Source: Sphingomonadales bacterium (lineage in GTDB: Bacteria; Pseudomonadota; Alphaproteobacteria; Sphingomonadales; Sphingomonadaceae). From it: DNA of 64,000 nt. The notes under the pieces are model-generated. The model saw only the letters and a program-made list of their open reading frames with translations, made no database searches and had not been told where the DNA came from. Every line of letters begins with the position of its first letter. Position 1 is the first letter of the stretch. The stretch is taken from assembly GCA_027486415.1 (NCBI GenBank), contig JAIXPC010000002.1, forward strand, positions 907,818 to 971,817, in the 5' to 3' direction. Both the position numbers and the translations under genes were made by a program. Positions 25,830 to 33,818 of the stretch are shown here, piece after piece.

Positions 25830-26896
25830 GTCGTTCGTCTTCTGGCCCGGAAATCAGCTGGTTTTCAGCACTTTGTGACGATGATTACGAGTTTCTGGGC
25901 GTGCCCGACGCGGCGCTGCGCTCGAGCTGGGAGCATTGCCGCAACATCGTCATGACCGCCGAAAAGGGCGGGTTTGACAATATCCTGCTGCCCTCCGGCT
26001 ATCAGCTCGGCATCGACACGCAGATGTTTGCTGGCGCCATCGCCGCGCTCACCTGCCGCATCCGCCTGCTGATGGCCATCCGCGTCGGCGAGACGTGGCC
26101 GCCGCAGCTGGCCCGCCAGATCGCCACACTCGACCAGATCCTCGGCGGGCGACTGACCGTCAACATCATCTCCTCCGACATGCCGGGCGAAGTGCTGGCC
26201 TCCAAGCCGCGTTACGACCGTACGGTCGAGGTGATGAAGATCCTGAAGACCCTGCTGAACGGCGAGGCGCTCGACCACCAGGGCGAATTCTACAAGCTGC
26301 AGCTGCCGCCGCCGAACGTGAAGACTGTTTCCGGCAAATGCCCGCCGCTCTATTTCGGCGGCCTGTCCGAAGACGCGCGCGAGGCTGCGGCCGAAGGGGC
26401 CGACGTCTACCTGATGTGGCCCGACACGATGGACAAGGTGAAGGAGGTCGTGTCCGACATGACCGCCCGCGCCGCCAGGCGCGGCCGCACGCTGAAGTTT
26501 GGCTATCGCGTGCACGTCGTCGTGCGCGAGACCGAAGCCGAGGCCCGCGAGGCCGCCGACCGGCTGCTGTCAAAGCTGGATGCCGCCACTGGCGACGCCA
26601 TCCGCGCCAGGTCGCTCGACAGCCAGTCGGTTGGCGTCCAGCGCCAGGCCGAACTGCGCGACAAGGCGTCGGACGGTTATGTCGAGGACAATCTGTGGAC
26701 TGGCATCGGCCGCGCCCGTTCTGGCTGCGGCGCGGCGCTGGTGGGCGATCCGGACCAGATCGTCGCCAAGCTGAAGGCCTACCAGGCCGCCGGCATGGAA
26801 GCCTTCATCCTGTCCGGCTACCCCCACGCCCGCGAGGCGGACCTGTTCAGCCGTTACGTGCTGCCCAAGCTGGAGCATGGCCCGCTGGTGATGTGA
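25826..26896 (+). CDS. LLM-class flavin-dependent monooxygenase (alkanesulfonate monooxygenase-like)
   Basis: 356 aa from GTG at 25826, overlapping the previous stop. The bacterial-luciferase-like TIM barrel is recognisable from 'EKGGFDNILLPSGYQLG', 'RIRLLMAIRVGETWPPQLARQ' split by known FMN-site residues, 'LTVNIISSDMPGE' and 'YFGGLSEDAREAAAEGADVY'. This is the SsuD-like subgroup, which uses reduced FMN and O2 to cleave C-S bonds of sulfonates or sulfones, but related members act on other substrates. No ssuE or ABC transporter lies next to it. Confidence 0.88.
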   Translation: MSRSSSGPEISWFSALCDDDYEFLGVPDAALRSSWEHCRNIVMTAEKGGFDNILLPSGYQLGIDTQMFAGAIAALTCRIRLLMAIRVGETWPPQLARQIATLDQILGGRLTVNIISSDMPGEVLASKPRYDRTVEVMKILKTLLNGEALDHQGEFYKLQLPPPNVKTVSGKCPPLYFGGLSEDAREAAAEGADVYLMWPDTMDKVKEVVSDMTARAARRGRTLKFGYRVHVVVRETEAEAREAADRLLSKLDAATGDAIRARSLDSQSVGVQRQAELRDKASDGYVEDNLWTGIGRARSGCGAALVGDPDQIVAKLKAYQAAGMEAFILSGYPHAREADLFSRYVLPKLEHGPLVM

Positions 26897-26914
26897 GCGG
26901 ACGAAGCAAGCGGG

Positions 26915-26935
26915 ACCCCGGATCACGTCCGGGGT
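26915..26935. repeat. Palindromic intergenic repeat
   Basis: ACCCCGGA, loop TCACG, TCCGGGGT. The arms are perfect. The surrounding sequence (GGACCCCGGATCACGTCCGG) resembles a dispersed repeat I recall as common in alphaproteobacterial genomes; genome-wide copies cannot be counted here. Confidence 0.6.
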
Positions 26936-26950
26936 GACGTTTGGAGCGTG

Positions 26951-27006
26951 AGGCCCGACCCATCGAAAGTGGGTCAAGGGCCTCAGGCGCTTGCCGCCGG
27001 AGGCCC
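26951..27006. terminator. Two competing hairpins between convergent genes
   Basis: Hairpin A: AGGCCC-GACCCA (26951-26962) pairs with TGGGTC (26970-26975) and GGGCCT (26978-26983). Hairpin B: GGGCCTC (26978-26984) pairs with GAGGCCC (27000-27006), followed by a pyrimidine stretch TTCTCTTT. The segment GGGCCT is used by both, so they exclude each other. The site ends the LLM gene or the enoyl-CoA hydratase gene. Confidence 0.45.
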
Positions 27007-27028
27007 TTCTCTTTCCGTGGGAACGTGG

Positions 27029-27850
27029 TCAGCGCCCCGTGTAACGCGGCGCGCGCTTTTCGCGATAGCTGGTGAAGGCCTCGCGGAAATCCTCGGTCTG
27101 CGTGGCCTTGTCCTGCTCCAGGTCCGCGGCGGCGAAAGCCGTGGTGTAATCCTCGTCCAGCGCGGTCCACACCTGCGCCTTCATCGCGGCGAGGCTGCGC
27201 GGGGCGCTGAAGGTCGCGATGTTTCGCGCATAGTCCATCACGTGGGGCAGCAGCGCCTCGTCCGCGAGCACGTCGTTGACGAGGCCCAGCGATTTGGCCT
27301 CCGCGCCGTCGAAGCGGCGGGCGGTGTAAAGCAGGTCCATGGCCTTCGCTTGCCCGATGTGGCGCGTCAGCAGCCAGGCCGAGCCTTTTTCGCCGGGCAC
27401 GCCGATGCGGGCGAAGGTGGCGTTGAACAAGGCTGACGTGCCCGCGAAGCGGATGTCGCAGTGGAGCGACAGGATGAAGCCCCAGCCGAACGCCGGGCCG
27501 TTCACCGCTGCGATCGTCGGCTTGCGGCAGGTGATCAGCGCCGGCCAGCCGCCGCTGTAATAGGGCGCCAGTGCTGGCCCGACATCATCGCCCCATTGCG
27601 GGGAGTCCTCGGGGTGGGTTTCAACGCGCCCGCCGGCACCAGTGCCGATGATCGACAGGTCGAGCCCGGCGCAGAAGCTGCGGCCAGCGCCGGTCACCAC
27701 GATCACCTTCGCGTCCGGATCGGCCCCGGCCTTTGCCACGGCCGCGAAGAAATCGCTCAGCATCTGCGGGGTGAGCGCGTTCAGCTTGTCCGGCCGGTTG
27801 AGGGTGATGGTCGCCACCCCGTCGGCCAGATCATAGCGTATGTCGCTCAT
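27029..27850 (-). CDS. Enoyl-CoA hydratase/isomerase family protein
   Basis: 273 aa from the ATG at 27850. Crotonase-fold features: 'ATITLNRPDKLNAL', oxyanion-hole 'GAGRSFCAGLDL' and 'IAAVNGPAFGWGFIL'. The usual second catalytic Glu region reads 'FNATFARIGVPGEKGSAWLL'. It hydrates or isomerises an acyl-CoA. It overlaps the upstream flavin oxidoreductase gene by 4 nt (ATGA), so the two enzymes probably act in one route. Confidence 0.92.
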   Translation of the reverse strand: MSDIRYDLADGVATITLNRPDKLNALTPQMLSDFFAAVAKAGADPDAKVIVVTGAGRSFCAGLDLSIIGTGAGGRVETHPEDSPQWGDDVGPALAPYYSGGWPALITCRKPTIAAVNGPAFGWGFILSLHCDIRFAGTSALFNATFARIGVPGEKGSAWLLTRHIGQAKAMDLLYTARRFDGAEAKSLGLVNDVLADEALLPHVMDYARNIATFSAPRSLAAMKAQVWTALDEDYTTAFAAADLEQDKATQTEDFREAFTSYREKRAPRYTGR

Positions 27851-28821
27851 GCGACCAGCCGCTGCAGCCGGCCGCGGATGATCTCCTCGGCCTCGCGCAC
27901 CATCCCTTCGATCAATTCCTTGCAGCTCGGGATGTCGTGGATCAGGCCGACGACCTGGCCGCACGACCAGCCCCCCGCATCCATCTCGCCGTTCTTCATG
28001 ATGCGCGGATAGACGCCGGCGACTTCCTCGATGATGTCCTCGAACTTCAGGTCAGCACCCTTGGTGCGTTCCTTTTCCAGCAGGCGTTCGACGGCGGCGT
28101 TGTTGAGCACACGCTCGGTATTCCGCAGCGGGCGCATGATCAGGCGGGTGTCCAGCTCGGTCGCCGCGACCAGGGCGTCCTTCACGTTCTGATGCACCGG
28201 GGCTTCCTTGGTGGCGATGAAGCGCGTGCCCATGTTGACGCCGTCGGCGCCCATGCAGAGCGCCGCTGCCAATTGCTTGCCATTGGCGACGCCGCCCGAG
28301 GCGACGAACGGAATCTTCAGCTCCTCGGCAGCGCGGGGCAGCAGCACCCAGTTGCCGACATCGTCCTCGCCGGGGTGGCCGCCGCATTCGAAGCCGTCGA
28401 CCGAAACGGCATCGCAGCCGATCGCTTCCGCCTTCAGGCTGTGGCGCACGCTGGTGCATTTGTGGATGACCTTGATGCCATGTTCCTTCAGCGCCGGCAG
28501 ATACTTCGCCGGATTGTTGCCGGCGGTTTCCACCACCTTCACGCCGCCTTCGATGATCGCCTTGATCAGGCCGGGATAATCGGGCGGGGTGACGCTGGGC
28601 AGGAAGGTGAGGTTCACGCCGAACGGCTTGTCGGTCATCTCGCGGCACTTGGCGATTTCGGCGGCCAGTTTTTCCGATGTGCCAAGCGTGAGGCCGGTGA
28701 TGACGCCAAGCCCGCCGGCGTTGGACACGGCGGCGGCCATCTCGGCAAAGCCGACATAGTGCATGCCGCCCTGGATTACCGGGTGTTCGATGCCGAACAA
28801 TTCGGTGATGCGCGTCTTCAT
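27847..28821 (-). CDS. NAD(P)H-dependent flavin oxidoreductase / nitronate monooxygenase family
   Basis: 324 aa TIM-barrel flavoprotein. Signatures: 'FGIEHPVIQGGM', 'AVSNAGGLGVITG', 'VDGFECGGHPGED' (FMN phosphate and active-site His), 'VASGGVANGKQLAAAL' and 'GADGVNMGTRFIAT'. Members include nitronate monooxygenase and enoyl reductases such as FabK; which activity applies is not visible. It is translationally coupled to the enoyl-CoA hydratase, which favours a role in CoA-thioester metabolism. Confidence 0.92.
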   Translation of the reverse strand: MKTRITELFGIEHPVIQGGMHYVGFAEMAAAVSNAGGLGVITGLTLGTSEKLAAEIAKCREMTDKPFGVNLTFLPSVTPPDYPGLIKAIIEGGVKVVETAGNNPAKYLPALKEHGIKVIHKCTSVRHSLKAEAIGCDAVSVDGFECGGHPGEDDVGNWVLLPRAAEELKIPFVASGGVANGKQLAAALCMGADGVNMGTRFIATKEAPVHQNVKDALVAATELDTRLIMRPLRNTERVLNNAAVERLLEKERTKGADLKFEDIIEEVAGVYPRIMKNGEMDAGGWSCGQVVGLIHDIPSCKELIEGMVREAEEIIRGRLQRLVA

Positions 28822-28910
28822 GGATCATCTCCCCGCTTGGCTGTTGCCAATGGCTGACATGCAGCGCTTCCGGCTTCAATCCCGGCAAGTGACAGGGTAG
28901 GAACGCAGAC

Positions 28911-30053
28911 ATGCAGGCCGGGACCACCATTTTTGAACATATGTCGGGGCTGGCCCGCCAGCATGGCGCGATCAATCTGGGGCAGGGCTTTCCGGATTTC
29001 GGCTGGCCTGATGACGTGCTGGCGGCGGGTGCCAAGGCCATCACGACCGGCTACAACCAGTATCCGCCGATGCGGGGCCTGCCCGAACTGCGGGCGGCGG
29101 TTGCGGCATTCTACGCCCGCCGACAGGGGCTGGCGCTTGATCCGGCGCAGGTGATCGTCACCTCTGGCGCGACCGAGGCGCTGGCAGCCAGCATCATGGC
29201 GGTGGCGGCACCGTGGGACGAGATCATCCTGTTTGCGCCGGCCTATGATGCCTATGCGCCACTGGTCCACCGTGCGGGCGCCACGCCGGTGTGGGTCGCG
29301 CTGCAGCCGCCGGACTGGCAGGCTAGCCGTGACGCCATCGCCGCTTCCATCACGTCAAAAACGCGCGCCATCCTGTTCAACACGCCGCACAATCCCACCG
29401 GCGCGATGGCCGGGCCGGAGATGCTGGCTGCGATCATCGGTCTGGCCCGCGCCCATGATCTGATCATCATCAGCGACGAGGTGTGGGAAGAGGTGGTGAT
29501 CGGCGCTGCGCCGCATGTCTCCCCGCTGGCTCTGGCGCCCGAACGCACCATCAAGATCGGCTCGGCCGGCAAGTTGCTGGCGCTGACAGGCTGGAAGGTC
29601 GGCTGGGTGATCGCCGAGGCCGGACTGGCGGAGCGGGTGGCGCAGGTGCACCAGTTTCTCACTTTCACCACCCCGCCGCCGCTGCAGACCGCCGTGGCGG
29701 CCGGGCTGGCGCTGCCAGATGCCTGGTACGATGCGGCGCGCGCCCGGTACGCCGTCGCGCATGATCGGCTGGCGGCGGCGCTCACTGCGGGCGGCTGGGT
29801 GCTGTTGCCCACTCACGGCAGCTATTTCGTCATGGCCGATTTGGCGGCGTCAGGCGTTGATCTGGGTGATCGCGATTTCTGCGAGGCGGCGGTTGTCGAT
29901 CCCGGCGTGGCCGCCATCCCGCTTTCGGCCTTCAACCCCGATGGCGCACAGACGGCCTATGTGCGGCTGTGCTTTGCCAAGTCCGATGCCGTGCTGGACG
30001 AAGGCGCGGTACGGCTCAATCAGGCGCGGCAATTGACTGTGTTGCGCGGCTAG
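28911..30053 (+). CDS. PLP-dependent class I/II aminotransferase (YbdL/kynurenine-type)
   Basis: 380 aa fold type I aminotransferase. 'INLGQGFPDF' and 'YNQYPPMRGLPELR' are the N-terminal hallmarks of the methionine/kynurenine aminotransferase group; 'FNTPHNPTGA' holds the PLP-contacting Asn, 'IIISDEVWEE' the Asp, and 'GSAGKLLALTGWKVGW' the Schiff-base Lys. A C-terminal Arg in 'YVRLCFAK' binds the substrate carboxylate. It is divergent from the flavin oxidoreductase gene across 89 bp. Confidence 0.93.
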   Translation: MQAGTTIFEHMSGLARQHGAINLGQGFPDFGWPDDVLAAGAKAITTGYNQYPPMRGLPELRAAVAAFYARRQGLALDPAQVIVTSGATEALAASIMAVAAPWDEIILFAPAYDAYAPLVHRAGATPVWVALQPPDWQASRDAIAASITSKTRAILFNTPHNPTGAMAGPEMLAAIIGLARAHDLIIISDEVWEEVVIGAAPHVSPLALAPERTIKIGSAGKLLALTGWKVGWVIAEAGLAERVAQVHQFLTFTTPPPLQTAVAAGLALPDAWYDAARARYAVAHDRLAAALTAGGWVLLPTHGSYFVMADLAASGVDLGDRDFCEAAVVDPGVAAIPLSAFNPDGAQTAYVRLCFAKSDAVLDEGAVRLNQARQLTVLRG

Positions 30054-30088
30054 GGCAGCTTTCGGCCAGCAGCCAGGAAGGATGGGCG

Positions 30089-30256
30089 ATGGCCGAACAG
30101 AAATTGCGCAGCGGCGAGGTGGTGCGGACCGGGATCAGCTTTGGATCGGCGCTGGCCATCGCCATCAGCTGGAGCGTGAACAAGTCGCTGCTGTGGGCGA
30201 TCATCCACGGGTTGCTGAGCTGGATTTACGTGATCTGGTACGCGGTCACCCGTTAG
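30089..30256 (+). CDS. 55-aa single-pass membrane protein
   Basis: Starts at ATG 30089 with AGGAAGG upstream. The N-terminus is polar ('MAEQKLRSGEVVRTG') and is followed by 'GSALAIAISW', 'SLLWAIIHGLLSWIYVIWYAV', so one or two short hydrophobic segments. Similar short proteins are annotated as hypothetical in sphingomonads as far as I recall. The TAG stop overlaps the convergent glycosyltransferase stop by 3 nt. Function unknown. Confidence 0.75.
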   Translation: MAEQKLRSGEVVRTGISFGSALAIAISWSVNKSLLWAIIHGLLSWIYVIWYAVTR

Positions 30257-31419
30257 GCCGCGCGTCGGCGTTCGAGCACCTCGGCAAAGCCGCGGAACAA
30301 CGCTTCGAAATGCGCGTCGATGGTGCGGGCGTGTGGCGCGGCTGCGACAGCATTGGCCCGCATTGCCGGCAGCTGCGGAATGGCTTCGGCAATGGTGCTG
30401 GCCAGGCTGGCTGCGTCCAGTGACTTGAAGGCCAGGCCGATCCCGGGTTCGAGCTGGTCATAAGCGGCGCCCTCGTCGGGCACGATCAGCGGCAGGCCAC
30501 TGGCGCGCGCTTCGGCGCAGGCGATGCCAAAGGTTTCGGCCGGGGCACCATGGACCATCATGTCGGCGCTGGCGAGAATGCGGGCGAATTCCTTGCGATC
30601 CCTAACCGGCGCGATCAGCTGGATGTGCGGATTTTCGCCCACCGCCCGCGCCACCGAGGCCCGGGCATGGCCATCGCCCAGAATGATCAGGCCCATGGGC
30701 CGGCCATAGCTGGCAGCCGTCACCCCGGCGATGACCATCGGCCATTGTTTTTCAGGGCTGTGGCGGCCGACCCCGATCAGGAGTGTAGCCGATGGCGGCA
30801 GACCGCACTGATCGAGCAGGCGGGCGCGCAGGCCCTCATCACGGTTGGCGGGGCTGAACACGCCGGGATCGACGCCCAAAGCGTTGTCGACCACGTGGGT
30901 GAGGCCGCCATCGCGCAGGCGTTTCGACAGGCTGGGGGCGGCGGAGATGACCTGATCATAGCGGGCGTCAAGTCGGCGCAGGTAACGCCAGAACCAGTCA
31001 AAGCTGCGATCGATGGTCTGCCGGGTGAGGAAACCATCGAGATAACGATACACCCAGGCCGACAGCGGTTCGGCATGCATGAACAGGCTGCGCGGTGCAG
31101 TGCCCGCCCAATCGGCCACGGCTGCGGCACTGCCCCACGGCGAGGAACATTCGATGAAATCGGGCTGATATTCATCCAGCGCGGCATGAATGATGCGATC
31201 TGAGGCGAAATAGAAATAGTTGCGATCGAGCGGAAAGCGGGGGCTCTTGATGTTGACGAGCCGGGCCTGCCCGACATGGCGCACGCTGTCGTCGGCACCG
31301 GGCACCACCACGGTCAGCCGCACGCCGTGCTGTTGCGCCACTTCCAGCTTGCGGTGGGTGTAGGTGCGAATGCCGCCGCCCTGCGGAGAATAGAGCGCCG
31401 AGATGTCGACGATGTGCAT
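30253..31419 (-). CDS. Glycosyltransferase family 4 protein
   Basis: 388 aa GT-B fold. The N-terminus 'MHIVDISALYSPQGGGIRTYTHRK' (split here as 'SPQGGGIRTY') is a donor/acceptor loop typical of GT4; the C-terminal half has 'LIGVGRHSPEKQW' and the E-x7-E motif in 'AETFGIACAEARASG', which binds the sugar nucleotide. It likely transfers a hexose to a lipid or polysaccharide acceptor. It is the last gene of a minus-strand operon after DUF2141 and a polytopic membrane protein, hinting at a glycolipid or envelope glycan. Confidence 0.9.
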   Translation of the reverse strand: MHIVDISALYSPQGGGIRTYTHRKLEVAQQHGVRLTVVVPGADDSVRHVGQARLVNIKSPRFPLDRNYFYFASDRIIHAALDEYQPDFIECSSPWGSAAAVADWAGTAPRSLFMHAEPLSAWVYRYLDGFLTRQTIDRSFDWFWRYLRRLDARYDQVISAAPSLSKRLRDGGLTHVVDNALGVDPGVFSPANRDEGLRARLLDQCGLPPSATLLIGVGRHSPEKQWPMVIAGVTAASYGRPMGLIILGDGHARASVARAVGENPHIQLIAPVRDRKEFARILASADMMVHGAPAETFGIACAEARASGLPLIVPDEGAAYDQLEPGIGLAFKSLDAASLASTIAEAIPQLPAMRANAVAAAPHARTIDAHFEALFRGFAEVLERRRAA

Positions 31420-31450
31420 GGCCCGTCAATCTGCCTGACGTGTGCTCCGG

Positions 31451-31987
31451 TCAAGCACCTTCGCGCAGCGGGCCGAAACTGAGCAGGCCGCGGCGGTAGT
31501 TCAACCGGATGGTGATCGGTGTGATGCCGGGGCCGGTGCTGAAGCGGGTGGCGGCAGCCTTGGGCTTTGACAGGCCGAGGCGCGGATTGTTCGGGAAACC
31601 GACGCCGTCGGTTGACAGGCCGAACTTGCGGTTGCTGTCGCGATCATGAAGCAGGGACAAGGTGTAGGGGCCGGGGCCGGGCGTGCGGATGCACAGCTGC
31701 ACCGCGCCGGCCTGCGGCACCGGAACTTCGACCCGGCGGAATGTCTTGCCGGCGTTGACGAGGATGTTGTCGTCCTCGAGGAAGTCCTTGTCGTTGTCAG
31801 GGTAAAGCTCGGCCCGAAGATGACCCTTGCGATCCTTGAGACCAGCAACCGTGACCAGCACGGCGGGGCCGGCTTCGCCGGGGCGACACTGGCCCTCTGC
31901 CTTGCCAAGATTGGGGTTGGATTCCACCTGCGCCAGTGCGGCAGCAGGGGCGAACGCCAGCAGCGCCGCCAGTACCGGGCGGATCAT
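31451..31987 (-). CDS. DUF2141 domain exported protein
   Basis: 178 aa from the ATG at 31987, which overlaps the upstream stop (ATGA). Signal peptide 'MIRPVLAALLAFAPAAALAQ'. The beta-rich body contains 'GPAVLVTVAGLKDRKGHLR', 'ELYPDNDKDFL' and 'YTLSLLHDRDSNRKFG', the DUF2141 pattern with a conserved 'H-D-x-D-x-N' near the end. It is periplasmic. Function unknown; the operon links it to a glycosyltransferase. Confidence 0.88.
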   Translation of the reverse strand: MIRPVLAALLAFAPAAALAQVESNPNLGKAEGQCRPGEAGPAVLVTVAGLKDRKGHLRAELYPDNDKDFLEDDNILVNAGKTFRRVEVPVPQAGAVQLCIRTPGPGPYTLSLLHDRDSNRKFGLSTDGVGFPNNPRLGLSKPKAAATRFSTGPGITPITIRLNYRRGLLSFGPLREGA

Positions 31988-32919
31988 TTCCTGCGCCACC
32001 CAGCCGCTTCACCGCCGGCCAGCAGCACGCCAAGACCCAGGTGGGTGGCAAGCAGGAGGCTGGCCATCATCGCCATCAGCGCACCGACTTCGGCATCCTG
32101 GCCGATCATGAACACCGCCAACGCCGCGAACACGATATCCTTGTTGGGCAGAAACGGCAGACGGGACAGCAGCATCCGCATGGCCGACAGCAACACCCAC
32201 AGTTCGACCGATTCCGCCGGCAGGGCGAGATGCCAGCACAGACCGGTGAGCACCAGGGTGGCGATGACACGCGCCGACTGCACGCCGGTGACGAACCACA
32301 GATCGCGTGCGGGCAGGCTGAACAGCTTTTTCCGGAAGAACAGCACACCCGACGAGATGACCATCATGAGGGCCACCGAACCGACGAACGCCGTGGTGTC
32401 GATACCAAGGTGCAGTGTGCCCAGCAGCGGATACGCAAGGATCATCAGAACGAGGGTGACGGCATTGGCCGCCATGGCCGACAGGATGGCGACATCCTTC
32501 ACCGCACCGAATGGTGCCGAGGTCATGGTCGTGCGCTGTCTGGCCCAGGTGTAGAAGTAGAGATCGCCAACATAGCCTGTGATCAGTTCGTTGCCGATCA
32601 GCTTGCGGAGCAAGGCGAAAAAGCCGGCCATCGGGATCTGCCACAGCCGGCGGAAGATCACGTAATCACCCAGCGGGCCGGCGAAATAGGATAGAGCATA
32701 GACGAACCAGAAGCCCGGCGATGACGGCACGACCGCCCAAACGCGTGACAGGTCGAGCTGCGCCAGCTGGTAGAGAGCGGCGCCCAGAACTGCCAGCGTG
32801 ATCGCCGTGCCAAGCCACCATGCCCAGCCGCGCTCGCTGCGCGGCAGGGCCGGCAACGGGTCATTCGTCAGGCCTGCGGGGGCAACGCCGGCGTCGCTTT
32901 GATACATGTCTGGCGCCAA
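31984..32919 (-). CDS. Polytopic membrane protein (flippase-like, unknown)
   Basis: 311 aa with about eight hydrophobic helices, beginning after a soluble N-terminus of about 30 residues ('RGWAWWLGTAITLAVLGAALY' is the first). The layout and the 'RKLIGNELITGYVGDLYFY' segment recall LPG-synthase/UPF0104-type flippase-like proteins, but I cannot confirm the family. First gene of the operon with DUF2141 and GT4. An internal ATG at 32907 is an alternative start. Confidence 0.75.
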   Translation of the reverse strand: MAPDMYQSDAGVAPAGLTNDPLPALPRSERGWAWWLGTAITLAVLGAALYQLAQLDLSRVWAVVPSSPGFWFVYALSYFAGPLGDYVIFRRLWQIPMAGFFALLRKLIGNELITGYVGDLYFYTWARQRTTMTSAPFGAVKDVAILSAMAANAVTLVLMILAYPLLGTLHLGIDTTAFVGSVALMMVISSGVLFFRKKLFSLPARDLWFVTGVQSARVIATLVLTGLCWHLALPAESVELWVLLSAMRMLLSRLPFLPNKDIVFAALAVFMIGQDAEVGALMAMMASLLLATHLGLGVLLAGGEAAGWRRK

Positions 32920-33011
32920 AATCGTTGGTCCTTGTGGCAGGCCTTATGGGCGCAATATGGCAATTTAACGACCGGCAACAAGGTTCGGTGCCGATCCCTG
33001 CGGCAATACCG

Positions 33012-33743
33012 TCATTGGCACGCCGCAATGGCCGCGATCAGCGCCGGCGCGCGGCTCTTGTGGCAGATCAGGATATCGGGGGTGAGCGGGCGCGGCTGGT
33101 TGAAGACAAGCGGGCTGCCGTCGATGCGCGACACCCACAGCCCGGCGGCCTGGGCAACGGCGGCGGGCGCGCCGCTGTCCCATTCGTTCATGTCGCCCTG
33201 ATGCAGATAGACGTCCGCCTGCCCCCGCAGCACCGCCAGCGTCTTGGCACCGGCGCTGCCCATCGGAACCAGGACGGCGCCGATCGCGGCAGCAAGGGCA
33301 TCGGCACAGGCAGCTGGTCGGCTGCGGCTGACGACGATCCTGAGGGGCGTCGCTTCAGCCGACAGCGGCGGCGGGCTGGCAGTGCAGAAACACTGTCCCA
33401 ATGCCGGCTGTGACACAGCGCCATCAGCGATGTGGCCATCGATGCTGAGCGCCACGTGCACCGCCCAATCCTCGCGCCGTTCGCCATATTCGCGGGTGCC
33501 ATCCAGCGGATCGACCAGCCACACCCGCCGGGCCGAAAGCCGCGAGGCATCCGGTGCCTCCTCTTCCGAAAGAATGGCATCGTCGGGGCGCAGGCGGCGG
33601 AGCTGATCGACCAGCCAGGCGTTGCTGATGCGATCACCTTCGGACCCCAGCGCCTTGCCATCGGCCGGGCCAGTGGATTTGAGGTCAAGCAGCATCTGCC
33701 CGGCGGTGGTGGCAAGGTGTCGGGCGATCTGGGCGTCGGTCAT
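33012..33743 (-). CDS. cysQ: 3'(2'),5'-bisphosphate nucleotidase CysQ
   Basis: 243 aa inositol-monophosphatase-fold enzyme that hydrolyses PAP, the by-product of sulfate assimilation, and related bisphosphates. Metal-site motifs: 'ILSEEEAPD' (E) and 'WLVDPLDGTREY' (D-P-L-D-G-T), with the late 'NEWDSGAPAAVAQAAG' (W-D-x-x-A). The ATG at 33743 follows AGGAACC. It is divergent from the sugar dehydrogenase gene. Confidence 0.93.
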   Translation of the reverse strand: MTDAQIARHLATTAGQMLLDLKSTGPADGKALGSEGDRISNAWLVDQLRRLRPDDAILSEEEAPDASRLSARRVWLVDPLDGTREYGERREDWAVHVALSIDGHIADGAVSQPALGQCFCTASPPPLSAEATPLRIVVSRSRPAACADALAAAIGAVLVPMGSAGAKTLAVLRGQADVYLHQGDMNEWDSGAPAAVAQAAGLWVSRIDGSPLVFNQPRPLTPDILICHKSRAPALIAAIAACQ

Positions 33744-33818
33744 GGTTCCTGACCTGCCAGCCGCACGAGCGACGTGCAAGCCTTGCAGTCTGGGGAGGGC
33801 TGTGGCGTTGTGAGGGCC

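Noticed and set aside
28822..28910. SAM-type riboswitch before the aminotransferase gene
   Set aside because: The 89-bp gap has no fold or conserved core that I can match to a known riboswitch class.
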